Made by a program: the position numbers and the translations under genes. Shown here in pieces: positions 19,753 through 30,745 of a stretch of 64,000 bases of DNA (within the stretch, counting starts at the first letter, position 1; each line of letters opens with the position of its first letter). The notes beneath the pieces were generated by a model. It saw nothing but the letters and a program-made list of their open reading frames with translations, had not been told where the DNA came from and ran no database searches. Origin of the DNA: Mesostigma viride (Eukaryota; Streptophyta; Mesostigmatophyceae; Mesostigmatales; Mesostigmataceae); contig RPFO01000842.1 in assembly GCA_009746045.1 (NCBI GenBank), positions 1 to 64,000 of the forward strand. The letters are read 5' to 3'.

Positions 19753-20322
19753 ATGGCGTCACGAAATGCTGGGCCGTGTGAGAAAGCGCTTGCGCTTTTA
19801 GGGAAAACACTTGACGAAATTTGTGACAAGCAAACGGCAATCGAAAACAAGCTTTCTCGCCTGTCTGAACAATTAGAAGGCATTGTCGCACCGTCTGGCG
19901 AGGCCGGTGATTACTCGCCGACCTGCGAGGTGCTAAAAGTCCACGACGCTGCTTACGATGCCGTTGACAGGAAAACTCCAAAGGTCCTTGTCGAATGGGT
20001 CTACGAAAAGGGGTCAACCAAGCGGAGGAAGCTCGAAGAACGGTGCGAATGGAAACGCCTTGACGAATGCGCTGATTGCGTAGACAAGGTCGAGGATTTC
20101 ATGAAAACTTTCCAGAAGTCGAAGCACCAGCCCGGAATCTCCGCTTTCTCCCTCATCAACGCGTGGTCAGATGCCAACGCGAGAGGGTTTGCAGCATACA
20201 AGAGCGGGTCAAACGACAAGAAACGGGAGCTCGACGAGAATGAGAACGATAACGAGTTCGCCAACAAGAGGCAGAACCTCGCACTTGGGTCGCAGCAATC
20301 AGGATACACAGCTAATGATTGA
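19753..20322 (+). CDS. Unrecognised 189-residue protein
   Basis: I do not recognise the family. The N-terminal ~45 residues (KALALLGKTLDEICDKQ, then NKLSRLSEQLEGI) look like a coiled coil. The middle is charged and Cys-containing (RCEWKRLDECADCVDKVEDF). The tail is low-complexity and rich in Asp, Glu, Asn and Lys. It has no membrane segment. It follows the D5 remnant in the same orientation and may belong to the same viral segment. Its 3' side is cut off by element C only 33 bases past the stop. It looks intact. Confidence 0.5.
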   Translation: MASRNAGPCEKALALLGKTLDEICDKQTAIENKLSRLSEQLEGIVAPSGEAGDYSPTCEVLKVHDAAYDAVDRKTPKVLVEWVYEKGSTKRRKLEERCEWKRLDECADCVDKVEDFMKTFQKSKHQPGISAFSLINAWSDANARGFAAYKSGSNDKKRELDENENDNEFANKRQNLALGSQQSGYTAND

Positions 20323-20355
20323 GCATGCCCCCCTTCAGTTCATGGGTTGCCTGAT

Positions 20356-21236
20356 CTGATACGAACTTGCTTGGTTGTATTACGACACTATTAGCAACTT
20401 CGATATCAATCAAACCCTGGCCTAGCTTTCCAAGGGCCGTGACGACTCTCAGCCTGTGTAACGACTTAAAAATGATCATCAACATCATCCACAGTCCAAT
20501 ATGAAAGATCTTTTACCTGGGTTGCTTTCTTGAGTTGCAGAACTTCAAGTATCCGAGCAACGTTGAGATGGGAATTCCACAGCACGTGATTTAGGGAATC
20601 ACAACCCCTTGTAGACACAAAGACAAGCTCGTGTATAGACGACCTCTGTGGAACTGAAGGACGTCTATAGCCAAGGGGCTCTTATGGATGGACAACAAAG
20701 ACAAGCTTTATTATACCATGGTGAATCAAAACCAACGTAGCAACAATGGCGACCCCACGTCCTTGATATCGACGTGCTTGTCGAACTTGCTCCAACCTTA
20801 GCCTGAAGAGAACCAATCAGAACCATGGAATCCTATACAAGATCTTCGTATCCATCCTAGTCACACAAAACAGAACAACACCACACACAGCCTGGCAGAA
20901 TCTTTCCATGAGATCCTAAATCTGTCGTGAGCACTGAAGTCCCAAAGGAGCATTTAAGACTCAATAGTACCAACTAACAAACTACAACCCCACGTGGATC
21001 AGGCCACGACCAATGAGGGCTCCTATCAGTAGTATCAGCCAACAAACTACAACCCTACGTGGATCAGGCCACGACCAATGAGGGTTCCTATCAGTTGGCT
21101 GACAAAGTATCAGCTCCAAGTACCGTCGTCTTAGAAACCTCATAACTTTCTCAATACTGATCCAAAAGTCCTCGAATAAAAGCCAAACATTCACAAAACA
21201 AAGGATGTAACAACAAAGTCATTTTTGCTTGTTACA
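20356..21236 (-). repeat. 3' LTR of element C
   Basis: The inner end (tgtaacaagc on the minus strand) follows a purine tract, the complement of atctccccctc at 21238-21248. The last 88 bp match 27324-27411. The outer end is set by the candidate gcctga duplication and is less certain. A 65-bp unit containing aacaaactacaaccc is tandemly duplicated at about 20972-21097. Confidence 0.7.
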
Positions 21237-21958
21237 TATCTCCCCCTCAAAACTGGACCTCCCAGGTCCAATAGCCAACTCTTGAAGGCAGAGGAACATT
21301 GAACAGAAATCCACCATCTCTTGGGAAAAGCAGATGGGTTTTTACATCCCTGGAAACAGGGCCTCCTATCTCATAAACATCTAGTCACAGGTCTCTACAG
21401 CAAACAAGTCACTACCTTATCTACTATAAAGCCAGATAAACACATCTCATAATACAAGGTCTTCCATTCAGCATCCTGGAACCTGGAACTCTGGACTGGA
21501 ACATCAGAACTGGACTGGAGCCCCCCCCCATCATCCATCCTGGAATCCCCCCCTCACACCACAATCCAAAGCACCTTCCATGCTCTTCCCCCATCCTTCC
21601 CCATCCTCTTCCTGCACAGCTCTGTTCTTCACAGGCTATACCAATCCCCATTCACACCATCCTTGCCCTGGTCCCAAACAAGGGAAACTGCTCCACCATG
21701 TGAACCAATCTGGCCAGTTCCTGCTGACCTGCAGCACCATGCACGTCTCTGCAGCCCCTGCTGCCATCTGGGCAACATAACGCAGGCATGTCCCTGGGTA
21801 GGAGAGAAGCACCACAGACTGGCTCTCAGGATCCATCACCCAAGTAGAAGACGTCTTGTGCCTGCTCACCCATGACCTGTACGCCCACCAGAACTGGAGA
21901 AAGGTCTTGACCACTGACCACTTAGCACCTATCAAAGGCACCAACACCCTCAATGGGG

Positions 21959-22780
21959 TCAGACGAACCTTGAGCTCCATGGTGTACTTAGGCAACCCTG
22001 GGCTGCAGAAAAGGTTGGATGTCTCCAAAGGGAAGCACCCCTTGACCGAGCTGGAAGAAGAAGGAGCCAAGTCAAAGTCTCCCTGCTGACTGAAAACTCC
22101 AACAACTCCATGTAGGAGGCCTCACCCATGCTCACTGGCTGGAACTGCATGAAGGCTCCTTTCAAAGCCTCAGGCAAGGTGGTCAACATATCCTGCCCCT
22201 CTGCAGGTCTCATGTCAATCTCAGGTCCTGGAGTCAAGGCAAACATCCTGTGCAACAGGTGGCCCACAAAAGGAGAGCCAATCTCATACAGGCTGGTGTG
22301 CAACTGAGACAAGACCTCCTCCACATAACCCTCAGGGCTCACTTCCCCCTCCTCCCTGTTAAGGGCAGCCACTGCCTTGGCCAGCGTCTCACAATGCTCA
22401 CAAGGTCCCGTGCACTTCCTGTGATCCACATAGGCCACCACATTCTTGACAGGTACCACATGACGAGGAATCTGAATGATGGGAGTGCTGCTGGAGCTGA
22501 GAGCTATGTTAACACCACTCCCCATCTGGGGCTGGGACAAGGACAACCCCTGAAGAAGCTCCTGTAGCTTATCCTGCTTGGAGATCACTGAATGCAAGAG
22601 CTTGTTAATGGTATCCATCTGCTGACCCCTCCTAAGGTCACGCCTGACAATACTGTCAAACAGGGATTCCACATAACTCATGGGGTTGGGGCCTCTGGAT
22701 GCATACCCGTGACCCCTTCCTCCGTGGTGGCGCCCAGGCCCAAGTTGGGGTACGTGAACTCCTCCTCCATCTGGGACCAC
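21959..22780 (-). CDS. Extra ORF downstream of integrase in element C
   Basis: The 273-residue frame begins MVPDGGGVHVPQLGPGR. It contains a probable coiled coil (MDTINKLLHSVISKQDKL) and a Cys/His patch (HRKCTGPCEHCETLAKAV). It lies between the chromodomain and the 3' LTR, the same place as the long 3' ORF of elements A and B, but I see no sequence similarity to it. The last ~40 residues look shifted into the wrong frame. The function is unknown; a gag-like or accessory role is possible. Confidence 0.5.
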   Translation of the reverse strand: MVPDGGGVHVPQLGPGRHHGGRGHGYASRGPNPMSYVESLFDSIVRRDLRRGQQMDTINKLLHSVISKQDKLQELLQGLSLSQPQMGSGVNIALSSSSTPIIQIPRHVVPVKNVVAYVDHRKCTGPCEHCETLAKAVAALNREEGEVSPEGYVEEVLSQLHTSLYEIGSPFVGHLLHRMFALTPGPEIDMRPAEGQDMLTTLPEALKGAFMQFQPVSMGEASYMELLEFSVSRETLTWLLLLPARSRGASLWRHPTFSAAQGCLSTPWSSRFV

Positions 22781-22840
22781 ACAGCATGCACGAAGAAACC
22801 ATTCGTTAGTCCTGAGATATAGGAAGGGGAGCAGTGGTTT

Positions 22841-23383
22841 TCACCAACTCAGTATACCAAGAAGGAAGAGTGAGCCCCTTCTTTGGCAATACTCCTGGAC
22901 CACCTCATGGCAGTGAGTCAAGTCAGACAACCACAGCCATGTGGCAGTAGACTCTAACTCTCCTTTCCAGTGCACCTTAAACTGCAGCTGCTTGGTCCTA
23001 CCCTTTCCTTTGACTCTGTGAGCCACCAGCTGCTCCACTTCATATATCCTCTCCCCCTCAGTATCCAGCTCAAATGGTAATGGAGCAGAAAGGCGTCCCT
23101 GCAAGGTGTTGCGTTTATACAGTTTGAGCTGGGCCAGGTGAAACACATTAGTCTTAAGCCTCCAGTGGGAAGGCACCTGGACTTGAACTACAGTCCCATA
23201 GTGGAAGGTGTCCAGGACAGGGTAAGGTCCCAACCACAAGGGTTGCAGTTTCCTGCATTGCTCCTTTTCAGGTAGCACACGATTAGCCTCCAAGAGCACC
23301 AGGTCACCAGGAGCCACAAAGGTGTGTGTAGCCAACATCTGTTGCCAAGCATTGTTTAAATACTTGTCCTGTGCATGCAACAT
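22841..23383 (-). pseudogene. pol: Integrase C terminus and chromodomain of element C
   Basis: The 180-residue frame reads PGDLVLLEANRVLPEKEQ, then LGPYPVLDTFHYG and SHWRLKTNVFHLAQLKLY, the Ty3 integrase C-terminal fold. A chromodomain follows: VEQLVAHRVKGKGRTKQ, QFKVHWKGE and TWLWLSDLTHC. It is offset from the integrase core by an indel near 23400. Confidence 0.8.
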
Positions 23384-23423
23384 CTGAGCAGCACCATACT
23401 GTGAGCTTCCTGGAAGGATGCTA

Positions 23424-24542
23424 TCACTGGTGGATAGAGGTTAGGCGTCTTCTGAAGGGGCCTTCAGCATCCCTATCAGGTAACTCCAGGTCAAATGGAG
23501 TCAAGGGGCACTGGCCATGGCAAATGACAAATGGAGACATTTGGTGAGGAGCCAGGGGTGAGTTGTTGATGGCAAACTCTATGAAGGGAAGTTTCTTGTC
23601 CCATTCCTTGTTATCATGGGTACAATAGTGCTTCTGGCATTCCCGTACAATACGGTTCAGCCTCTCCACAGCCCCCGTGCTGGCACACCTGTATGCTACT
23701 CCAAAGGCCAACTTAGTGTCTAGGATGTCAAAGAAGGACTTCCAAAACCCAGACATCCACAAGGGATCCTGGTCAGTGATGATTACACGTGGCATGCCAT
23801 GCAATCTGTACACCTCCTTCATGAACAACTCTACACACTGGGCAGCTGTGAGATGGGCATTGCAGGGGATGAGGTGGCACATTCTAGACAGCCTGTCCAT
23901 CACCACCAGTATCCTGTCATTGCCAGCATCAGAAACAGGCAAGCCACAAATGAAGTCCATGGTCACACTGATCCAGGGTCGAAGGGGAATAGGCATGGCC
24001 ATAGGAAAGATAGGCACTGCCTGAGTCCTAACCTTATTCCTTTGGCATGAGTCACAGGAAGCCACATAGGCTTTGATATCACGAAACATGCCAGGCCACC
24101 AAAACCTCTCTTGTACTTCATGGAGAAGCTTAGCATACCCAGGATGACACGCAGTCACGTCGTCATGGAAGCAATGCAACACAGTGGGAATGGCCATTTC
24201 TGGCACATAGACCTTCCTGGTCACTACATGATCTGCATCCTGGGTGTGGACATACAGGACTCCCTCCCAGTACTCCACAGGCCTGTTACCAAAGCTTCCT
24301 TCCTGAATGGCCTTAGTGGCCAGGTCCTCAGTTTTAGTGAAGGCCTTAATCACGTCCAGCAGGGCTATACTCATAGGGTTAGGCAGGACTAGCTGTTTGC
24401 CAGGTCCTAAAGGCTGCAGCTGCAGCACCTCACCCTCCTGCAGGTGACTAGTGACTAGATGCTTGGATGACAGAACATCAGCCACAGGTGTACGTGACTT
24501 CCCCTTGATCTCAGCTGCCAATCCTCTAGACTTGGTCAGCAT
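23424..24542 (-). pseudogene. pol: Integrase zinc finger and catalytic core of element C
   Basis: The 372-residue frame has an HHCC finger (HDDVTACHPGYAKLL, then CDSCQRNKV) and the catalytic triad: Asp in VTMDFICGLP, Asp in ITDQDPLWMSGFW and Glu in GAVERLNRIVRECQ. It joins RNase H upstream through a degraded 320-base stretch. Confidence 0.88.
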
Positions 24543-24862
24543 CCCTGGCTCCAGTATCCACTTCCTGGGCCGTCCCTTCCCCCTCCTAGGATTCTCTGTG
24601 CTTGGTTGTGTTGTGAGAGTGGGCTGGCTACCAGCAGACCCTCCCTAAGACTGCCTGCAGTGACTGACCCCCACCCTGGACGCCTGTCGACCCTGGGACA
24701 AAGCCCTGGTCAATGAGCATCTCGTGACTAAAGCTAGCCTCTACAGGGGGTGGCTCAGCTTGGAGGTTTGCTGGTTAGCTGCCTGTGCCCTGGTGACAGC
24801 ACCACACTCTACTACAGAAACCATGGCAGCACAAATATCCAGATCCTCGTGAAATGTTCCCA

Positions 24863-26761
24863 TCAGATCCCTTCTCTAGAGAGGGCGTCTGGCACCACAT
24901 TCTGTGATCCTGGGACATACTGCACAGAGAAAGGATAGAATCCCCCTAGGTACTCCATCCACCCAGCCATCCTCTTACTCATCCTACTCTGTTCTAGCAC
25001 GTGCACCAAGGGCCTGTGGTCAGTCATCAGGGTGATAGACTCTTGCCCTAGCCCATCTGTAGCACTGCTAGCCACAGAAAACTGAGCTCCCTTCAACAGA
25101 TGCTCCCACTTGTGACATGCTACCACTAAACCCAGCAACTCCTGCTCGTGTACAGGGTAGTTACGTTCAGCTGAGCTCATGGTTTTAGACATGTACTCCA
25201 CTGGCTGTGGTCCATAGCCATGGTCTTGCATCAGCACAGCACCTATGGCGCCTTGAGAGGCATCTGACCTAACCTGATAAGGTAGATCTGGATTGGGACC
25301 CACTAGCACAGGGGTGGATGTGAGCTTCTGCTTCAACAGGTCAAAGGCCTGCTGACACCTATCTGTCCACTCAAACTGAACATCCTTCTTGATTAACTCA
25401 AGCAAGGGGGTGGAGATGGCAGCCATGTCAGGGATAAAACGCCTGTACCACCCCACCATGCCCAGGAAGGACTTGACATCATGTGCAGACTGCAACACAG
25501 GCCACTCAAGGATGGCAGCAATCTTAGCATTGTCAGGTGTCATACCCAAGGAACTCAACTTGTACCCTAGGAACCCCACTTCATGCCCCCACTCCACCTT
25601 AGACCTCTTGACAGACAAGTGGTAGTGCTGGATGACCTTCAGGACCTCCTCCACGTTCTCCAGATGCTCCTTGAACGTCTTTGAGTGCACCAGGATGTCG
25701 TCCATGTAGGCCACCACGCAGGTCCTGAACACGGGTCTTGCAGGGTCACACAGGTGGGCAATGTCTTTGAACCTGGGATTCCTGAGATCAGGGGAGATCT
25801 GAGGCAGAGAGTTCCCTGTCAGATGGCCAAAGATAGCATTCACAAACATCTGCATAGTAGCTGGGCTGTTGGAGGCCCCCATGGGCATCACAGTCCACTG
25901 GAACTGACCCCAGGGTGTGGAGAATGCAGTTTTTGGAATGTCCTCAGTAGCTATCCTGATCTGCCAGAACGCGTGTCTAAGGTCAAACTTGGTGAAGTAA
26001 GATGATCCAGCTGTCCTCTCTAGCAGCTCATCAATCCGTGGCAAGGGATACTTGGACTTCACTGTGACCTTGTTCAGGCCTCTCAGATCAATGCACAACC
26101 GCCATCCACCATCATGCTTGGGGACAAGCAAACACCCAGAGCTGAAAGGACTATTGGCAGGAAGAATGAGTCCAGCTTCCAACAAGCCTGTCAAGATCAC
26201 CTTCAGCTCTGCCATCTCAGCTGGCCCCATCCTGTACATGGGAACAAAGGGAGGCCTGGCACCATCCACAAGCTTGATGACATGAGTGATTGGCCCTTCA
26301 GGAGGGTACTGTGGCATTTTGTCCTCAAAAATGGCAGCAAACCTGTCCAAAAGGGCATCATGCAGCTTCTGCTCCTCCTCTGTGACAGCTGGTACTGGGT
26401 TCACAGCATTCACCGTGTGGCCATGAGTCTCATCAGAGGGTGAGTTGGGAACCAGATGTAAGAGAAAGACGTGTTCCACTGGGTAAGTAGCCAGGTAAGA
26501 CAAGGTGTGATTGGCAGACCATACGTGCTTAAGTAATGCAGCACGTTTCTCTTCCAGTGAAGGCACCTTGACGTCCTCCTTGGCACCTGCAACCCCTCTC
26601 CCATCATTGACAGCCTCATTAGTAGAACAGCACTCTGTGACTGGTCTTTCTCCCCCCTTAATCACTGTGGTGGCGTCCCACACTGACCCATCCTGAAACT
26701 GCACCACCTTCTCAGACCACAAGATGGCAGGATTAGCAGACTCCAACCATGGCATCCCCAA
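24863..26761 (-). pseudogene. pol: Reverse transcriptase and RNase H of element C
   Basis: The 632-residue frame contains LCIDLRGLNKVTV, FTKFDLRHAFWQIRI (motif A), PMGASNSPATMQM (motif B) and AYMDDILVHSK (motif C). A long insert sits between motifs B and C, as in element A. RNase H shows VRSDASQGAIGAVL, HEQELLGLVVACH and LMTDHRPL, also with an insert before TDHRPL. The frame is intact but disconnected from protease and integrase. Confidence 0.9.
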
Positions 26762-27170
26762 ATCACATCAGCAGCAGTGAGTGGAATGACATCTGCTGTG
26801 ACAGACAAGGTTTGACGTGAGCACACTTGAAAAAGCAGTTGCACGTAGCCAGGTGAGTTACTCTGCCTACCATCAGAATATTGGACCTTAACAGGCACAG
26901 GGTGGGGAGCACTGGTAGATGCAGCTCCTGCACCAAGGAAGTGGAAATGTAGTTACTTCCTGCACCTGAGTCAATCATGAAGAGACATAAAGGCTGAGCC
27001 AAAGGGACTGGCACGTTCAACAGCCTAGCCTGGAACTTCAAGAGCTGACTGGGGATAGGAGGGCCCAATCGAGTGGTGGAATCAGAGGCAGACAAGTTAT
27101 TCACAGGACGGACATGCACAGCAGGCAAACCAGTTAACTCCACCGCTGGACGTGGTCCTGGGGGCTCCAC
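26662..27170 (-). pseudogene. pol: Aspartic protease fragment of element C
   Basis: The protease active site is in LCLFMIDSGAGSNYIS. A second frame supplies VQYSDGRQSNSPGYV and LTAADVIWG, and RT's frame begins MGMPWLESANP, so two frameshifts cut the domain. Upstream (27171-27323) lies only an acidic, Glu-rich tail of gag. Confidence 0.75.
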
Positions 27171-27323
27171 TAGTTTTTTGGCAGCTCAGGAGGGTGATCT
27201 GAAGACGAGCTCCTCACTGAAGGCTGCACCTGCTGCTCCTCTATGCTGTCTGCCTCTCCTTCTCCCTCCTCCTCCTCTGCTAAGAGGTGCCACAGGGCGT
27301 TGATCATCCGAACATTCAAACTT

Positions 27324-27411
27324 TCTCAATACTGATCCAAAAGTCCTCGAATAAAAGCCAAACATTCACAAAACAAAGGATGTAACAACAAAGTCATTTT
27401 TGCTTGTTACA
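27324..27411 (-). repeat. Residual 5' LTR of element C
   Basis: These 88 bases match 21149-21236 almost perfectly and keep the outer LTR terminus and the adjacent gcctga. The rest of the LTR, the primer-binding site and most of gag are missing, which implies an internal deletion after insertion. Confidence 0.8.
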
Positions 27412-28048
27412 GCCTGACAATGAAATGAGCCATGTTACCATTTGAGTCAATATTGGCAAGGGTCTGGAGTCACATCTGAGAGTCACATGCTTCAGTAAAT
27501 AAATACGAAATCCAATATTTTATCACTCAATTTATCACTAAATCATCATCACTCAAGAATGGCTCCCCGGTACCCCACACGGCCCTATCACTCAATGAGG
27601 GGCTATATATATATCTCATATTGGCGTCAGCGCTTGTCGGTGGCGCTGACTCGGGCCATGGCTGACATCATGCTCCGCCGTACGCGGGCTGATTTTGCGG
27701 TGCAGCAGGGCTATTAGGTTCCTCCCGTTAGGCGTTTCCATTGGTCTTATCGTAGTATAGAGCTTTGACATGGCTCTGTATATAGGTTCATAGCTGGGCG
27801 TTTGCTTTGGTTTGAGTGATTTCACTCTGCTGTAAGTAATTATATTTTTAATATATATATCTATGTATTATGATAGTACCTACCTACCCTTTAAGTTAAC
27901 GGTTTTTGAGGCTCTGTCAGTAACTTCTAACCTAGAGACCCCCTGGGATTGTGACCAGTGGCAAACTGACATGGTTGTTTTCGCGAGATCTACTCGAATC
28001 CAGCGTCGTGTAAATTTTCTTGTTTTTGGACACCCCCTGCCCTACTCC

Positions 28049-28073
28049 GGCGGAGCCCATTTTCGGAAGAACC
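28049..28073 (+). repeat. Dispersed 25-bp terminal motif, copy 1
   Basis: GGCGGAGCCCATTTTCGGAA plus gaacc is one of at least four copies in both orientations (also 29413, 29589 and 29840). Confidence 0.7.
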
Positions 28074-28288
28074 AAAGGTTCGAAGAAAGGGCGAGGCCAA
28101 TTTAGTTGGAGAGGTGCGTGAGAAGGGGGATGCACGATTATGAGCGTTACCATTGGACGAAACTTAGCCGACGGTGGATCTTTGTTTAAAGTTTTTGCAT
28201 CTGCGGCTGTAATGGTACGGTCAGTTGAGAAGGGTCCAGTTTTTTGGGAAACCTCAACCTGCGAGTAGACCATCAACCGAATTTCGGC

Positions 28289-28351
28289 CAAACGGCTAGT
28301 TGTATTTTCTGCAAACGGCTAGTTGTATTTTCTGCAAACGGCTAGTTGTAT
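28289..28351. repeat. Three tandem copies of a 23-bp unit
   Basis: The unit tctgcaaacggctagttgta plus ttt is repeated about 2.7 times. Confidence 0.8.
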
Positions 28352-28403
28352 TTGTTTGGCGTGGCGCGGCGCGGCGGGGTGGGTGGGGTGGTCATTTGCC
28401 GAA

Positions 28404-28670
28404 TACTACCGTAGTGGTCCCAATATCTGTACGCGTAATTATGTACGAATCGACCTCGTACAGGCCCAAAAAAACCCTCTTCCGGGCCTCGTACACCTCA
28501 AAATTAGGTACCACCAGCGCAGCGCGGCGCAGACCTTAAAGCCTAGCTACCCGTGGCGCGGCGCCGTACAGTAAAAATAATTCCCAAAAGTTCTCGTACA
28601 CGTAACAAAAATTCCTAAAAGTATTCGTACGATAATTACGCGTACAGATATTGGGGCCACTACGGTAGTA
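28404..28670. mobile_element. 267-bp MITE-like element with long inverted ends
   Basis: Left end tactaccgtagtggtcccaa is complementary to the right end at 28651-28670 with one mismatch, and the match continues for about 45 bases on each side. There is no ORF and no clear target duplication. Confidence 0.75.
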
Positions 28671-29412
28671 GACTAGTAGACCCCTTCTGAGAACACCGAC
28701 TCCGACTTAACCAACTCCGACTAATTTAGTCGGACCAATAGTCGGACTTGAGCCGAAAAACGGGCACGGATTCCCCCTTCTGAGAACACCGACTCGGGAC
28801 GGACAGCAGCAGCGCCGCGCCGCACGCTCAGGCCGCGTGAAGTGGCCTCTAACGCCGGTGGCCCGCCCCACTTCCAAGCCGGTACGGATGCCAGCATGGC
28901 CAGGGCACACCCCGACTAAGCTAGTCGGACACCGACTAACCTACCCCGACTATTTTCCGCTTTTCGCGAAAATACACCCTCCGCATTGGTAGTTTTAATT
29001 CGGTTCAGCCGAAAGGCCCTTCGGAATTAGACAATAGCGTTTTATTGGTTGAAAGTGCTACTGTGCCCGCCCAATTAATTAATTATTAGTTTGTTTGTTT
29101 GGTTACCGAACAACCGTTGAACTGGCTGCGAAATTTAATAATTCTTTGTTTGTTGACTTTGTTCTGTATAACCCAGCCGGATGCACCGCTCTTACGGCTA
29201 GGAAAAGCACATTTTTCAGCCAGAGATTTAATATTTCTTTGTTTGTTAGCGAGAAAGCTGCACACGTGACAGGAAAATAATATTTATTTACACTTTCTTT
29301 GTTTGTTTGGTAGCTTCAAAAACTACAGTTCCCTTCACTCGGGAATTAGTTAATTAAAATTCTTTTGTTTTATTTATCATTTGCAGCTGGCCGGCGCCCA
29401 GCCTCATAATCA

Positions 29413-29613
29413 GGCGGAGCCAATTTTCGGAAGAACCGTTAGGTTCGCCAGAATTGGCGAAGCTTATAAGGCCGTACACGTGAGAAAACATAGGAATAGG
29501 GGATGAAAATCCGTCAATCCATCCATCCATCCATACATACATACATACATCCACCGAATTTGTCCCGAATTTGCAAGCATAAGGGTGAGGTTCTTCCGAA
29601 AATTGGCTCCGCC
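29413..29613. mobile_element. 201-bp MITE-like element with perfect 25-bp ends
   Basis: 29413-29437 and 29589-29613 are exact complements, beginning GGCGGAGCCAATTTTCGGAA. The interior holds a short (ccat)n/(acat)n run. No target duplication was recognised. Confidence 0.75.
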
Positions 29614-29839
29614 GTAGAGTTTCAACGGGCAAGTTGCAAACACGCACGTTACTTGATTATTTAGTAAACCTACCAATGCGGAGGGGGTAGCGGGGTAGAT
29701 TACTAGATAGAGATTAGTCGGAGTCCGACTAATTTCCCCAAAACGCGCCGCGCCAGCAATTTAGTCGGTGTTTGTAGTCGGAGTCGGTGTTCTCGGAAGG
29801 GGTCTAGTCGGTAGCTGTCTTCCGAAAATGAACTATATG

Positions 29840-29862
29840 TCTTCCGAAAATGGGCTCCGCCG
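29840..29862 (-). repeat. Dispersed terminal motif, copy 4
   Basis: TCTTCCGAAAATGGGCTCCG plus ccg matches the ends of the 29413-29613 element. A truncated copy lies just before it at about 29817. Confidence 0.65.
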
Positions 29863-29939
29863 ACGAAAGTTTTAACGTGAAAGTTACAACGCACGTTACT
29901 TGATAACTAACTACTAATGCGGACGCTGTATCGGGCTAT

Positions 29940-30745
29940 GCCAGGATAGGAGGGGTGACATCTCCAGGCAAAATTTCCTGGATACTAGGGGCCCGTCCCA
30001 GGGCCTGACTGCTGCAGTAAGCGCCGGCCCCTGAATTGAAATAGGGGCTGGCGAGTAAAATGAGGGTCGGCGGCGGTGGCCCCGTATTACTGGCCCCCAA
30101 TAGCGCAGCGCTACGTGGCCGAGCTGCGGCACCACGTGGCAAGATGCGGCACCACGTGGCAAGATGAGGCGCCACGTGGCTTGATGAGGCGCCACTTGGC
30201 TTGATGCCGGCATGCCTCTCCGGCGACAGGCAATTACTGGGCAAGACATATCACAGTACCCTAGTACCATCCGATCTACTTACGTCGCTACACTATCTCT
30301 GTTGGATATCACCGGCGTGGGATTCCAACTAAACTGAACTGAACTGAACTGAACTGGGCAAGACATCTGCAGACTGCATGACAGTGTAGCGCGGCGCGGC
30401 GTGAGGACGGATGCTGACACAGTTCTTTGTGTAGGCATCCGTAGGCCCGTACATAGCGGGCATCCAGGGCATGGCAAGATGGGACGCCACGTGGCATGAT
30501 GCGGCATGCCGCGCTGCTGTACAATATGGGGGCCCGAAATCTAGGGCTGGCGGCTGCATTAAAATTCGGCCCCTGGAATCTCCCCTATAGGGGCCGAAAA
30601 GATGGGGGCTAGCTAGAATTGGTGCCGGTAGCTGCACGGGCCCCTAGTATGGAAATAGGGGCCAGACATTCTGGACCGGCGGCTGCAGGATCCGGCCCAT
30701 ATTTAGCTTGGCTCAATGTCACCCCTCCTGCCAGGATATTCTTTA
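29940..30745. repeat. Large imperfect inverted repeat
   Basis: The left end ccaggataggaggggtgaca is complementary to the right end tgtcacccctcctgccagga (about 30718-30738). The arms share ggggcc/ggcccc-rich blocks. A 20-bp tandem unit (cacgtggcaagatgcggcac and variants, four copies) lies at 30127-30205, and an aactg run at 30331-30356. Confidence 0.55.

Larger units (their letters stand above)
20356..27411 (-). mobile_element. Minus-strand chromovirus-like Ty3/gypsy element C
   Basis: The element reads right to left: residual 5' LTR, gag tail, protease, RT, RNase H, integrase, chromodomain, an extra ORF, purine tract and 3' LTR. A candidate target duplication gcctga lies at 20350-20355 and 27412-27417. 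The 5' LTR is represented by only 88 bases, and no primer-binding site or capsid region is left, so the copy is defective. It is only distantly similar to elements A and B. Confidence 0.85.

Noticed and set aside
30127-30205. CRISPR-like direct repeats (about 20-bp period)
   Set aside because: The units are contiguous with no unique spacers, in eukaryotic repeat DNA; ordinary tandem repeat.
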